Source of the DNA: CAZQVN01 sp964596775
GTDB lineage: Bacteria; Eisenbacteria; RBG-16-71-46; JABDJR01; JAWXBZ01
Assembly (NCBI GenBank): GCA_964596775.1
Contig: CAZQVN010000011.1
Coordinates: forward strand, 24,911-88,910
Direction of reading: 5' to 3'
DNA length: 64,000 bases
Shown here: piece by piece, positions 1-8,087 of the stretch
Layout: each line of letters opens with the position of its first letter
Numbering within the stretch: position 1 is the first letter of the stretch
The notes under the pieces: generated by a model
Database searches by the model: none
What the model was told of the DNA's origin: nothing
What the model saw: only the letters and a program-made list of their open reading frames with translations
Program-made: the position numbers and the translations under genes

Positions 1-417
1 CCGAACGAACCGGGCGCCGGCCCAATGTTTCCCCCTTCGGGCGAGTTTATCGACAGGTTAATGTCGTCCCCGGAGGGGTTCGTCGGCGTTCCTGAGGATG
101 TCGAATCCCACGGAAGGTTTGGAACAGACTGCTTCTCTTTGAAAGGGTCTTGACTACCGCCAGCCACGATCAGGAGGGCAATAACAACGAGAGAGAGAGA
201 GAGAGAGAGAGTTTCATGCCAACGGCCTCCGTTTCGTTCTCAAGATTGAGACTCTCGACGACCAGAAGGGCTAGAAAACCTCCTCCTGCCGGAGGGGGCT
301 CTGAGACAAGGATAGGCCTGATCATTTCGACCCGCAAGCGGATTTATTGACTTGAAGATCAAAGTCATGGATCCGCAAAGCTCGCCGAATCCGCTGAACG
401 TGATATCTTTCCCTCCC
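1..417. other. Upstream region without a recognisable gene
   Basis: No convincing coding region is visible. The only short ORF here (150-350, +) is built partly from a GA dinucleotide run and looks spurious. The region holds that run (189-211) and a small GC-rich inverted repeat near 279-298 (CCTCC, TGCC, GGAGG). It must contain the leader and probably the promoter of the kinase gene that follows, but I cannot pick a convincing -10/-35 pair. Confidence 0.5.
189..211. repeat. (GA)n dinucleotide run
   Basis: Eleven consecutive GA units plus a final G. It is the only long dinucleotide run I noticed in the window, and it lies about 200 bases upstream of the Ser/Thr kinase start. Such runs can slip and change promoter or leader spacing, but nothing here proves a function. 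Confidence 0.9.
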
Positions 418-2676
418 ATGACGATCCTCGCCCCCCTCTCCCAGGCCCTCGCCGGCCGCTACCGCATCGACCGGGAAGCCGGCTCCGGCGGCATGGCCAC
501 GGTCTACGCCGCCCGCGACCTCCGCCACGAGCGCGACGTGGCCATCAAGGTGCTCCGTCCCGAGCTGGCCGCGGCGATCGGCGCCGACCGCTTTCTGGCC
601 GAGATCCGCACCACCGCCCAGCTCCATCACCCGCTGATCGTGCCGCTCTACGATTCGGGCGATGCCGGCGGATTCCTCTACTACGTGATGCCGTTCGTGG
701 AGGGAGAGTCGCTGCGCGCCCGGCTGGAGGAGAAGGGAAAACTGCCGGTCGATGAGGCGGTGCGGATCGCCAGGGAGGTGGCCGACGCGCTGGCGTTCGC
801 CCACGCGCAGGGTGTCGTGCACCGCGACATCAAGCCGGACAACATCCTCCTGCAGTCCGGCCACGCGCTTGTCATGGACTTCGGCATCGCCCGGGCGCTC
901 GGCGGAACGGACGCCACCCGGCTGACGATCGGCGGACACCTCGTGGGAACTCCGGCCTACATGAGCCCGGAACAGGCGTCCGGGGATGAAGAGGTGGACC
1001 ACCGGAGCGACCAGTACGGTCTCGCCTCGATGTTGTTCGAGATGCTTGCCGGGGAGCCGCCGTTCACCGGGTCGCTGGAGGCCGTCCTCCTCGCCCGCTT
1101 CACCCGCGGCGCCCCCCGCGTGTCGTCGCGACGGGACACGGTGCCGTTTGCGCTCGACGCGGCCCTCCGCCGGGCGCTGTCGCGGCGGCCGGACGAGCGG
1201 TTCGACACGATCGGAGCGTTCGCGGCCGCGCTGGCGCCCGACCCGGAGGCGATGCCCGCCGCGCCGGACACCTCGCTGGCGGTTCTCCCGTTCCGGAACA
1301 TGAGTGCCGATCCGGAGAACGAATACTTCAGCGACGGCATCACCGAGGAGATCATGAACGTGCTGTCGCGGGTGGACGGCCTCCGCGTGGCGGCGCGGAC
1401 CTCCACGTTCGCGTTCAAGGAACGGCGCGAGGACCTGCGGGAGATCGCCGACCGGCTCAACGTGGGAACGATCCTCGAGGGGAGCGTCCGCAAGTCCGGC
1501 GACCGGATCCGGATCACCGTGCAGCTGACGGACGCGCGCAGCGGCTACCAGCTCTGGTCCGAGCGTTATGACCGCGAACTCACCGACGTGTTCGCGGTGC
1601 AGGACGAGATCGCGGGCGCGGTTGCGGAACGCCTCAGGGTGACGCTGTCGGGCGACGGCGCCCCGCGGGGACGCTCCCGGGCGGCCAACGCCGAGGCCTA
1701 CGACCTCTACCTCAAGGGACGGGTCCTCCTCTGGCGGCGCGGTCGTTCCCTTCTCGAGGCGATCCCCGTGTTCGAGAAGGCCCTGGAGCTCGAGCCCGAC
1801 AATGCGGAAGCCACGGCCCTGCTCAGCAGCGCGTTCCGGCTCCTGGCCGTCTACGGCCTGCGCTCTCCGGCGGACGTCATGCCGGTGGCCCGGGAGACGG
1901 TCCGGAAGGCGCTCGCTCTCGACCCCGATCTGCCCGACGCGTACACGACGCAGGCGGCCGTGGCGCTCGCCTGGGACTACAACGAGGAGGAGGCGTTCCG
2001 GGCCTGGACCCGGGCGCTGGAACTCGATCCGCGCCATACCCAGGCCCGCTGCGAGCGGGCCTCCTGGGGCATTTCGTTCCAGGCCGGTCGGTTCGACGAA
2101 GGGATTGCCGAAATTCGAAAGGCGCTGGCCGACGATCCGCTGAACTCCTGGGCGGCCGGAATGCTGAGCATCAACCTTGCGGCCGCCGGGAAATTACCCG
2201 AGGCGGTGGACACCGCGCATCACGCCGCGGAGCTCGACTCCGATTCGTTCCTCGCCCGCTGGATCCTGATCCAGTCGCTGAACTGGGCGGGGCGTCACGA
2301 AGAGGCGCTCTCCCTGGTCGAGCCGGTCCTGCTCATGTCCGGCCGCAACCCGTGGGCGCTGGCGCCGGTGGCGGTGGCCCGGGGCGGCCTGGGGGACCGG
2401 GACGGCGCCGACGCGATCTTCCGCGAACTCACGGCCCGGGCCCGGGTCGAGTACGTCCAGACGTTCTGGGTGGCCACGGCGGCCGCCGCGGCCGGGCACA
2501 TGAACGACGCCATGGCCCTGGCCGTGAAGGCCGTGGACGAGCGGGACTCGCTCGTTCAGCTGATGCGCTATCTTCCCGACTGGGAGCCGGTCCGGAAGCA
2601 CCCGGACTACGGGCGGGTGCTCGCGCAGTTCGAGCTGCGACGGAAGGCAAGCCGGCGGGATGCGCGGCCGGCGTGA
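418..2676 (+). CDS. Ser/Thr protein kinase fused to TolB-like and TPR domains
   Basis: A 752-residue protein from the ATG at 418. That start places the kinase domain almost at the N-terminus, as in relatives (SQALAGRYRIDREAGSGG). The frame stays open to a TTG at 352 and also has an ATG at 367, and none of the three has a strong ribosome site. Hanks-type motifs are all present: glycine loop GSGGMATVY, catalytic HRDIKPDN (an RD kinase), DFG and GTPAYMSPEQ. After about residue 290 comes a TolB/FlgO-like region (SLAVLPFRNMSADPENEYFSDG, here abbreviated to its start and end motifs SLAVLPF and YFSDG), then several TPR repeats to the end. No transmembrane helix is obvious between them, so it is probably cytoplasmic. 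Family knowledge suggests a signalling kinase with a TPR docking region; its substrate is unknown. Confidence 0.9.
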   Translation: MTILAPLSQALAGRYRIDREAGSGGMATVYAARDLRHERDVAIKVLRPELAAAIGADRFLAEIRTTAQLHHPLIVPLYDSGDAGGFLYYVMPFVEGESLRARLEEKGKLPVDEAVRIAREVADALAFAHAQGVVHRDIKPDNILLQSGHALVMDFGIARALGGTDATRLTIGGHLVGTPAYMSPEQASGDEEVDHRSDQYGLASMLFEMLAGEPPFTGSLEAVLLARFTRGAPRVSSRRDTVPFALDAALRRALSRRPDERFDTIGAFAAALAPDPEAMPAAPDTSLAVLPFRNMSADPENEYFSDGITEEIMNVLSRVDGLRVAARTSTFAFKERREDLREIADRLNVGTILEGSVRKSGDRIRITVQLTDARSGYQLWSERYDRELTDVFAVQDEIAGAVAERLRVTLSGDGAPRGRSRAANAEAYDLYLKGRVLLWRRGRSLLEAIPVFEKALELEPDNAEATALLSSAFRLLAVYGLRSPADVMPVARETVRKALALDPDLPDAYTTQAAVALAWDYNEEEAFRAWTRALELDPRHTQARCERASWGISFQAGRFDEGIAEIRKALADDPLNSWAAGMLSINLAAAGKLPEAVDTAHHAAELDSDSFLARWILIQSLNWAGRHEEALSLVEPVLLMSGRNPWALAPVAVARGGLGDRDGADAIFRELTARARVEYVQTFWVATAAAAAGHMNDAMALAVKAVDERDSLVQLMRYLPDWEPVRKHPDYGRVLAQFELRRKASRRDARPA

Positions 2677-2753
2677 ATCGGCGCAACCCGGAACGGCTCG
2701 ATCCCGTACACTCCCGTGTCGCTGCATGCCCAACCTCAATCCCGGGAGTTCCG

Positions 2754-3749
2754 ATGAAAACGCTGTCGTTCCTGGTTGCCGCGGCCGTCGCGGCCGCCCT
2801 CTCCGCCGATTCGGCCGGGGCGAAGACGGTCACCCGCCACTATGACGAATCCTTCGACGTGTCCCCCGGCGCGACCCTCGTCCTGAGCCACGGCGACGGC
2901 GACGTGACGATCGAGCCCTGGTCGGAAAACCGGATCCACGTGGTCGTGGACTACGAAAGCCGGGCCACCGGGATCCTCACCTCGACCCCCGAGTTCAGCG
3001 TGGACTTCGAGCAGAAGGGAAACCGCGTCAAGGTGACGGAGCACCGCTCGGGCCACTCCGGCCTCATCGTGAACGTCCACCGCGTCGTGTACACCTACGC
3101 CATCAAGGCCCCGGCCTGGGTGCAGGTCACCAGCGACGGCGACGACGGCGATATCGCGATCTCCGGCTGGACCGGCAAGCTCGACCTCACCCTCGACGAC
3201 GGGGACTTCCGCCTGAAGGACATCACCGCCCCGAACGTTTCGATCCGCATGCAGGACGGAGACGCGTCGCTGGAACGCATCGCCGGGGACCTGACCCTCC
3301 ACTGCGACGACGGGAACATCGAGATCACCGACGCGAAGCTGCCCACCGCGGTCATCGAGTTCCAGGACGGCGACTGCGTCCTGACGCGCGCCGAGGGGCG
3401 GTTCCGGATCCGGATGGACGACGGCGGCGTGACGCTCGCCGAAGTCCGGGCACCCGAGCTCGTCATCCGCGGCGAGGACGGGCATGTCCGGGCGGAACTC
3501 CTCTCCGTGGACAACCCCGAAATTTCCGTCACCATGGACGACGGGGACATCGACCTGGCCGTGCCGGAGGACCTGTCCGCCGCGTTTTCCGTGCAGGCGG
3601 ACGACGGCACCGTCACCGTGAAACTCGTCGGGGCCCGGGACGTGAAGAAGGGGCGGCGGAGCGTGGACGGCGTCCTGCACGACGGAAAGGGGCGGATCCG
3701 CCTGGAAACAATGGACGGCTCGATTCAGCTCCGGCAGGCGGGGCGGTAG
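2754..3749 (+). CDS. Secreted DUF4097-like protein with a DDG repeat ladder
   Basis: 331 residues beginning with a signal peptide (MKTLSFLVAAAVAAALS, cleavage near residue 23). The mature part is all-beta in character and carries Asp-Gly pairs at residues 131, 149, 168, 186, 205, 223, 242, 263 and 284, mostly 18-19 residues apart, each followed by a short hydrophobic strand (DGDIAI, DDGDFRL, DDGNIEI, DDGDIDL). That is the pattern of a right-handed beta-helix like the putative adhesin family DUF4097. The acidic turns would stack on one face and might bind a divalent metal (inference). It lies 77 bases after the kinase gene. Function unknown; surface or periplasmic location likely. Confidence 0.75.
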   Translation: MKTLSFLVAAAVAAALSADSAGAKTVTRHYDESFDVSPGATLVLSHGDGDVTIEPWSENRIHVVVDYESRATGILTSTPEFSVDFEQKGNRVKVTEHRSGHSGLIVNVHRVVYTYAIKAPAWVQVTSDGDDGDIAISGWTGKLDLTLDDGDFRLKDITAPNVSIRMQDGDASLERIAGDLTLHCDDGNIEITDAKLPTAVIEFQDGDCVLTRAEGRFRIRMDDGGVTLAEVRAPELVIRGEDGHVRAELLSVDNPEISVTMDDGDIDLAVPEDLSAAFSVQADDGTVTVKLVGARDVKKGRRSVDGVLHDGKGRIRLETMDGSIQLRQAGR

Positions 3750-3792
3750 GGGGCGCTCCAGGGCTTTCCGGTCGCGTTTCCGCCGGATCCGG

Positions 3793-3798
3793 GTATAA
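3793..3798 (+). promoter_or_regulatory. Perfect TATAAT -10 box upstream of the CTD protein
   Basis: A consensus TATAAT lies 116 bases before the start codon at 3914, in the gap after the DDG-ladder gene. No good -35 hexamer stands 16-18 bases upstream, so activator dependence or chance is possible. Confidence 0.45.
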
Positions 3799-3913
3799 TG
3801 GGCGAACCCGACGACACTTGCGGGGGCGGCACCCGGCCGGTTCACCGTCTCCGGCGTATCCGCGGCGCGGAAGACCATCGCGGTCGAACACTCCCATCGG
3901 AAGGTGGCCCCGG

Positions 3914-4819
3914 ATGAAACTCGGCACCGTTCTTCTGGCCATGGCCCTGACCCTGCACGGCCCCTCCGTCGCCTCGGCGATCACGATCGGACAGGTCGAC
4001 GACTTCGAGGACGGCACGACTCAGGCCTGGTCGCACGGCATTTTCTCTCCCAACCCGCCGTCCAACGTTGCCTCCGGAGGTCCTCTCGGCGCCGGCGACA
4101 ACTATCTCCGCGTCATCTCGACCGGACAGCCCGGTGCGGGCGGCAGGATGGTTGTCTTCAACCAGGCCCAGTGGACCGGCGACTACGTGGCCGCCGGCGT
4201 CACGGCAATCCAGATGATGGCGGCCAACTTCGGCGGCACCACGCTCCACCTCCGGATCGCGATCGAGGGGGCCGCCACGCAGTACGGGTCGACGAATGCG
4301 GTGCCGCTGCCCGCCGACGGCCTCTGGCACCCGGTCACGTTCTTTCTCGGCGCGGCCGAAATGAGCCTGATCGGCGGAACGGCCACGCTGAACCAGGCCC
4401 TGTCCGCCGTCGGCACACTCCGCATCGTGTCGCAGCAGAGCGGCCCCGCCTGGCAGGGAGACATCGTGGCCGGTTCCCTGGGCCTCGACGTCATTTCCGC
4501 CTCGGCCCGCTCCGGCGTCGGGCAGCCGCAGGGCCCCGCGGTCCGGATTCTGGCCACCGCGCCGAACCCGTTCACCGCGTCCACGCGCATCCGCTACGAA
4601 CTGCCGCGGGAGGCCCCGGTGCGCCTCGAGATCTTCGATTTCGCCGGGCGCCGCGTGCGGAGCCTGGAGTCGGGCGGCCTGAAGCACGCGGGCGTGCACG
4701 ACGCGGAGTGGGACGGTCGCGACGACGCCGGCGAGGCGCGGCCGGCCGGCATCTACTACTACCGGCTGGCCGCGGACGGAACCGTGATGACGCGGAGCAT
4801 GGTGCTGATCCGGGACTGA
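3914..4819 (+). CDS. Secreted protein with FlgD-Ig-like C-terminal domain
   Basis: 301 residues with a signal peptide (hydrophobic core LLAMALTLHG, cleavage near VASA). The N-terminal two thirds resemble a jelly-roll, carbohydrate-binding-like module. The C-terminal ~85 residues form the FlgD-Ig/T9SS-type tail: APNPF, then EIFDFAGRRVRSL, EWDGRDDAG, PAGIYYYRL. In FCB bacteria such tails act as sorting or anchoring signals, but no type IX component is present here. The module GDYVAAGVTAI recurs as GDYAAAGVTGV in the protein at 20011, so the two are related. It stands alone, ending 7 bases from the convergent mgtE gene. Function unknown. Confidence 0.75.
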   Translation: MKLGTVLLAMALTLHGPSVASAITIGQVDDFEDGTTQAWSHGIFSPNPPSNVASGGPLGAGDNYLRVISTGQPGAGGRMVVFNQAQWTGDYVAAGVTAIQMMAANFGGTTLHLRIAIEGAATQYGSTNAVPLPADGLWHPVTFFLGAAEMSLIGGTATLNQALSAVGTLRIVSQQSGPAWQGDIVAGSLGLDVISASARSGVGQPQGPAVRILATAPNPFTASTRIRYELPREAPVRLEIFDFAGRRVRSLESGGLKHAGVHDAEWDGRDDAGEARPAGIYYYRLAADGTVMTRSMVLIRD

Positions 4820-4826
4820 ACGGGGG

Positions 4827-6191
4827 TCAGGTCAGCCGCGTCAGCAGGAGCGTGGCGATCGACAGCACCAGAAAGAACCCGCACATGTCGGTGATCGTGG
4901 TCAGGATCGGCCCCGAGGCCAGCGCCGGATCCATGTTGAACCGCTTGAGGATCAGCGGCACCGTGCCGCCGATGGCCACGGCCACGAGCGTGTTCAGCGC
5001 CAGCGACAGCCCCACGACCAGCCCGAGCCACGGGCTCCCCTTCCAGAGCCAGGCCACGCCGGCGATGAGCAGCCCCAGGGCCGTGCCGTTGACGAGCCCG
5101 ACCAGCAGTTCCTTGCGGAGCACGTAGAAGATTTCGAACGGCTTCACGAGACCGACGGACAGCTCGCGCATGCTCACCGCCACCGCCTGGTTTCCCGAGC
5201 AGCCGCTCATGTCGGAGATGATCGGCAGGAACACCGCCAGCGCGATCACCGCCGCCAGCGTGTCCTGGTAGGCGGCGATCACCGAGGCGGCGATCACGTT
5301 GAGGACGATGTTCACGCTGAGCCAGGACAGGCGGCGCGTGGAACGGGAACGCAGCGGCATCGAGCGGAACTCCTCGCCGCCGACGATACCCTGCGATTTC
5401 AGGTGGTCGCTGTCCGACCGCTCCCCCATCGCCTCCTCGAACGAACTGCGGTGGACGACGCCGAGCATGGCGTGACGCTCGTCCACGACCGGAACGTCGA
5501 GAAAATCGTAGCTGTCGAAGATCTCGGCGAGCCGGTCCAGCGTGTCGAGGTCGCGCACGGTGATCGGATTCTGGATCATCACGCTGGAGATGTTCTTCTG
5601 CGACGCCGTGAGCAGGAGACTCCGGAGCGGCAGCACGCCGACGAGCTGCGACGACTCGGACACCACGTAGGTGTACTGCACCTCCTCGTCCTCGTACTCG
5701 TCGGCCCGCCGCCGGAGATCATCGACGACCTCGCCGACGGTCAGCGTGTCCCGGAACGCGAGGAACTCGGTGGCCATGAGGCCGCCGGCCTCGTTGTCCT
5801 CGTAGCTGGCCAGGAACCGGGCCTGGTCGGCGTCCTCGGTTTCCAGCTCGGCGAGAATCTCGTCGGCATCCTCCTGGTCCAGCTCCTGGAGAACGTCGGC
5901 CTGCTCGTCGCTGGGGAGCTCCTGGAGAATGGCCGCGGCCACCTCCGGCTCGATCCGCTCGAGGAGGTCGCCGGCCTGCGCCTCGGGGAGCATCTCGAAG
6001 AGGTTCGCGGACCGCTCCGGACCGAGCAGCTCGATGAGCCGGTCCTGCTCCGCCTCCTCGAGGCGGGACAGGGCGCGCGCCACATCGCCCGCCGGCATCT
6101 CCTCGAGATACGCGGCGATCTGCTCGATCTGCCCCTCGGCGACGAGACGTTCCAGTTCGTCCCAGGGGCGCTCCTCGTTGACGGTGACCAT
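4827..6191 (-). CDS. mgtE: Magnesium transporter MgtE
   Basis: 454 residues, the usual length. A superhelical acidic MgtE N domain comes first (about 10-130), with repeats such as PSDEQADVLQELDQEDADEI. Two CBS domains follow (about 140-265), then five membrane segments from about residue 285, including the conserved pore loop MSGCSGNQAV. Family knowledge: a Mg2+ channel gated by cytoplasmic Mg2+ bound between the N and CBS domains. It is the last gene of a minus-strand run, 9 bases after the CDGSH gene. Confidence 0.95.
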   Translation of the reverse strand: MVTVNEERPWDELERLVAEGQIEQIAAYLEEMPAGDVARALSRLEEAEQDRLIELLGPERSANLFEMLPEAQAGDLLERIEPEVAAAILQELPSDEQADVLQELDQEDADEILAELETEDADQARFLASYEDNEAGGLMATEFLAFRDTLTVGEVVDDLRRRADEYEDEEVQYTYVVSESSQLVGVLPLRSLLLTASQKNISSVMIQNPITVRDLDTLDRLAEIFDSYDFLDVPVVDERHAMLGVVHRSSFEEAMGERSDSDHLKSQGIVGGEEFRSMPLRSRSTRRLSWLSVNIVLNVIAASVIAAYQDTLAAVIALAVFLPIISDMSGCSGNQAVAVSMRELSVGLVKPFEIFYVLRKELLVGLVNGTALGLLIAGVAWLWKGSPWLGLVVGLSLALNTLVAVAIGGTVPLILKRFNMDPALASGPILTTITDMCGFFLVLSIATLLLTRLT

Positions 6192-6200
6192 GCCTCCCGC

Positions 6201-6440
6201 CTATCTCTGCGTCTTCGGCGCCGGCGGCGGAAGGTCGCGCGCCGGGTTGTCGGCGTCGAAGCCGACCTTCGCGTGCGCTCCGTCGCAGAACGGCTTGTTG
6301 GCCGAATGCCCGCAGCGGCAGAGGGAGATCACCGTGCGCCCGGCCAGGCCGAACGGAGTTCCGGCGGGATCGACGATCTCGAAATCGCCCTCGATGCGGA
6401 TGGATGCATTGCGGTTGATCACGATGCGTGTGCCTGCCAT
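6201..6440 (-). CDS. CDGSH-type iron-sulfur protein
   Basis: 79 residues. The cluster-binding signature is visible as CRCGHSANKPFCDGAH (C-x-C-x2-S-x3-P-x-C-D-G-x-H), giving three Cys and one His ligand for a [2Fe-2S] cluster. The N-terminal part is a short beta-rich lead-in. Only one CDGSH motif is present, so this is a small soluble single-domain member. The cellular role of such proteins is poorly known (redox or cluster transfer). It sits between the AhpD-like gene and mgtE on the same strand. Confidence 0.9.
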   Translation of the reverse strand: MAGTRIVINRNASIRIEGDFEIVDPAGTPFGLAGRTVISLCRCGHSANKPFCDGAHAKVGFDADNPARDLPPPAPKTQR

Positions 6441-6546
6441 GTGTATTCCCCTTTCGAATGTGAGCCGGGCGCCCCCGGGATCGGGTGCGCTCCGGAGGTG
6501 ACCGGCGATCGCCCGGACGGGCTCCTGCCCGGCGGGTACAACGAAC

Positions 6547-6906
6547 TCAGGGGTCCGACGACTCCATGCCCCGCACTTCCTCCAGCATCTCGAACGCCCG
6601 CCGCATGTGCGGGATGACGATCGATCCGCCGACGATCAGCGCCACCGACAGCGACTCCCGGATTTCCTCGTCGGTCAGCCCCTCCTCCACGCAGCGGATC
6701 AGGTGGTACGAGATGCAGTCGTCGCAGCGGAGAACCGCCGAGGCGACCAGTCCGAGCAATTCCTTCGTCTTCACCGGAAGAGCCCCCGCCTCGTAGCACC
6801 GGGTGTCGAGGGCGAAGAACCGGTTGATCTCCAGGTTCCGCGCTTCGAGAATCTTCGTGTTCATCTTCTCCCGGTACTCGCGGAATTGCCTGACGCGTTC
6901 GCTCAT
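6547..6906 (-). CDS. Carboxymuconolactone decarboxylase / AhpD-like protein
   Basis: 119 residues, starting at MSERV. The redox-active motif CDDCISYH (C-x2-C-x3-H) in an all-helical protein is the AhpD/CMD signature; such proteins are peroxidase reductants or gamma-carboxymuconolactone decarboxylases. The presence of both cysteines favours a thiol-redox role. Its ATG overlaps the TGA of the upstream glycosylase gene (ATGA), so the two are translationally coupled. Confidence 0.88.
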   Translation of the reverse strand: MSERVRQFREYREKMNTKILEARNLEINRFFALDTRCYEAGALPVKTKELLGLVASAVLRCDDCISYHLIRCVEEGLTDEEIRESLSVALIVGGSIVIPHMRRAFEMLEEVRGMESSDP

Positions 6907-7859
6907 CGTGATCTCCTCGGCCGCCGGGGCGGGTGTCGGGGTTGTGCCGTCGATTCGTCGCGCGGCGCAGAGAGAGCCTCCAGCTCCTCGAGCGTCCGGG
7001 GCCAGTCGCTCTTCAGGAGCCTGGACCAGGCCCGGTCGGCCAGCAGACGGCCTCCCGTCTGGCATCGCGCGCAGTAGTTGCACTCGTTGGCCGCGTACGC
7101 GATCCGCTGAACCGGGGCGCCGCAGTCGGGGCACGGTAACCGAAAACGGCCATGCACGGCCATCCCCTCCCGGAAGGCGGTCACCTTTTCCGGAAAGCGA
7201 TCGCCGGTTTCCGCGGACAGCCTGTCGATCCAGTCCTGAAGAGTTTCGCGTGTGGCTCGATGCAGGGCCTCGATCTCCCCGTCCGTGAGCCGTTTCGTGA
7301 GCCTGAGCGGGGACAGCCGCGCCCGGTGCAGGATCTCGTCGGAGTAGGCGTTGCCGATCCCGTCGAACAGGCGCGGATCGGTCAGCGATCGCTTCAGCGT
7401 GTGGTTTTCCCGGCGGAGCGCCCCGGCGAACTCCTCGAGGCCCGCGGTCATCACGTCGAGGCCGCCGCGCCGGAACACCGCCAGGGCATCCCGTCCCCGG
7501 ACGACATGGAGGGTGGCCCGCTTCTTCGTGGCCGCTTCGGTGAGGAGCAGCCGGAAACCGGGAAAGTCGAAGAAGGCCAGCGTCGTTTTGCGCGGCGCGG
7601 CCGCCCCCGGTTTCCGGAGATGGAAGCGTCCGGCGATCATCAGGTGGAACACGAGGAACAGGTCCTCCTCGAACGCCCAGATGATCCGCTTCCCGATCCG
7701 TTCGACGTCCTGAACCCTGAGGCCGGACAGTGCCGACACGGGGGGATCCCAGGACTGCAGGACGAACGGGCTGATCACGCGGATCGACTCCGGCGCGAAC
7801 CCCCGGATCCGGCCGGCGAGTGCGGCTTTATATAGGAGGACATCCGGCAATTCGGGCAT
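6903..7859 (-). CDS. Fpg/Nei-family DNA glycosylase
   Basis: 318 residues starting MPELPDV: Pro2 and Glu3 are the catalytic N-terminus of Fpg/Nei enzymes, and this fixes the start, which has GGAGAG seven bases upstream. The helix-two-turn-helix region reads DGIGNAYSDEILHRA. A C-terminal zinc finger is intact (CPDC, then CARCQTGG). The enzyme would excise oxidised bases such as 8-oxoguanine and cleave the AP site. Sequence details (PELPDV, FDGIGNAYSDE) differ from classic MutM, so a divergent Fpg-like subfamily is possible. A proline/arginine-rich tail follows the finger. Confidence 0.88.
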   Translation of the reverse strand: MPELPDVLLYKAALAGRIRGFAPESIRVISPFVLQSWDPPVSALSGLRVQDVERIGKRIIWAFEEDLFLVFHLMIAGRFHLRKPGAAAPRKTTLAFFDFPGFRLLLTEAATKKRATLHVVRGRDALAVFRRGGLDVMTAGLEEFAGALRRENHTLKRSLTDPRLFDGIGNAYSDEILHRARLSPLRLTKRLTDGEIEALHRATRETLQDWIDRLSAETGDRFPEKVTAFREGMAVHGRFRLPCPDCGAPVQRIAYAANECNYCARCQTGGRLLADRAWSRLLKSDWPRTLEELEALSAPRDESTAQPRHPPRRPRRSR

Positions 7860-8034
7860 GACGGCTCTCCGATCGGGCCGGACGGACAATTCCGCCGACC
7901 CGGGGGCCCGCCTTGAAGCAACACCTAGTTGCCTGCAATTCAATCAGTTACGGGCGCACCCCTCCGTTGAGTCTATCCCCATCACTCCCACAAGGCAAAT
8001 CGCAGTTGGGTGTTAAGCCCCGGCGCATGGATTC

Positions 8035-8058
8035 CGATAACCGGGATGGCGGTTATCG
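8035..8058. promoter_or_regulatory. Inverted repeat upstream of the pilus operon
   Basis: A perfect 9-base inverted repeat CGATAACCG / CGGTTATCG with a 6-base spacer, ending 29 bases before the ATPase start at 8088. Its position suits an operator or a leader hairpin controlling the operon. Confidence 0.5.
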
Positions 8059-8087
8059 CCCGGGATCTCAACTCACACGGGAGTCCT

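Noticed and set aside
279..298. CCTCC-TGCC-GGAGG inverted repeat as a minus-strand terminator
   Set aside because: The stem is short, the T-run weak, and no minus-strand gene lies to its right.
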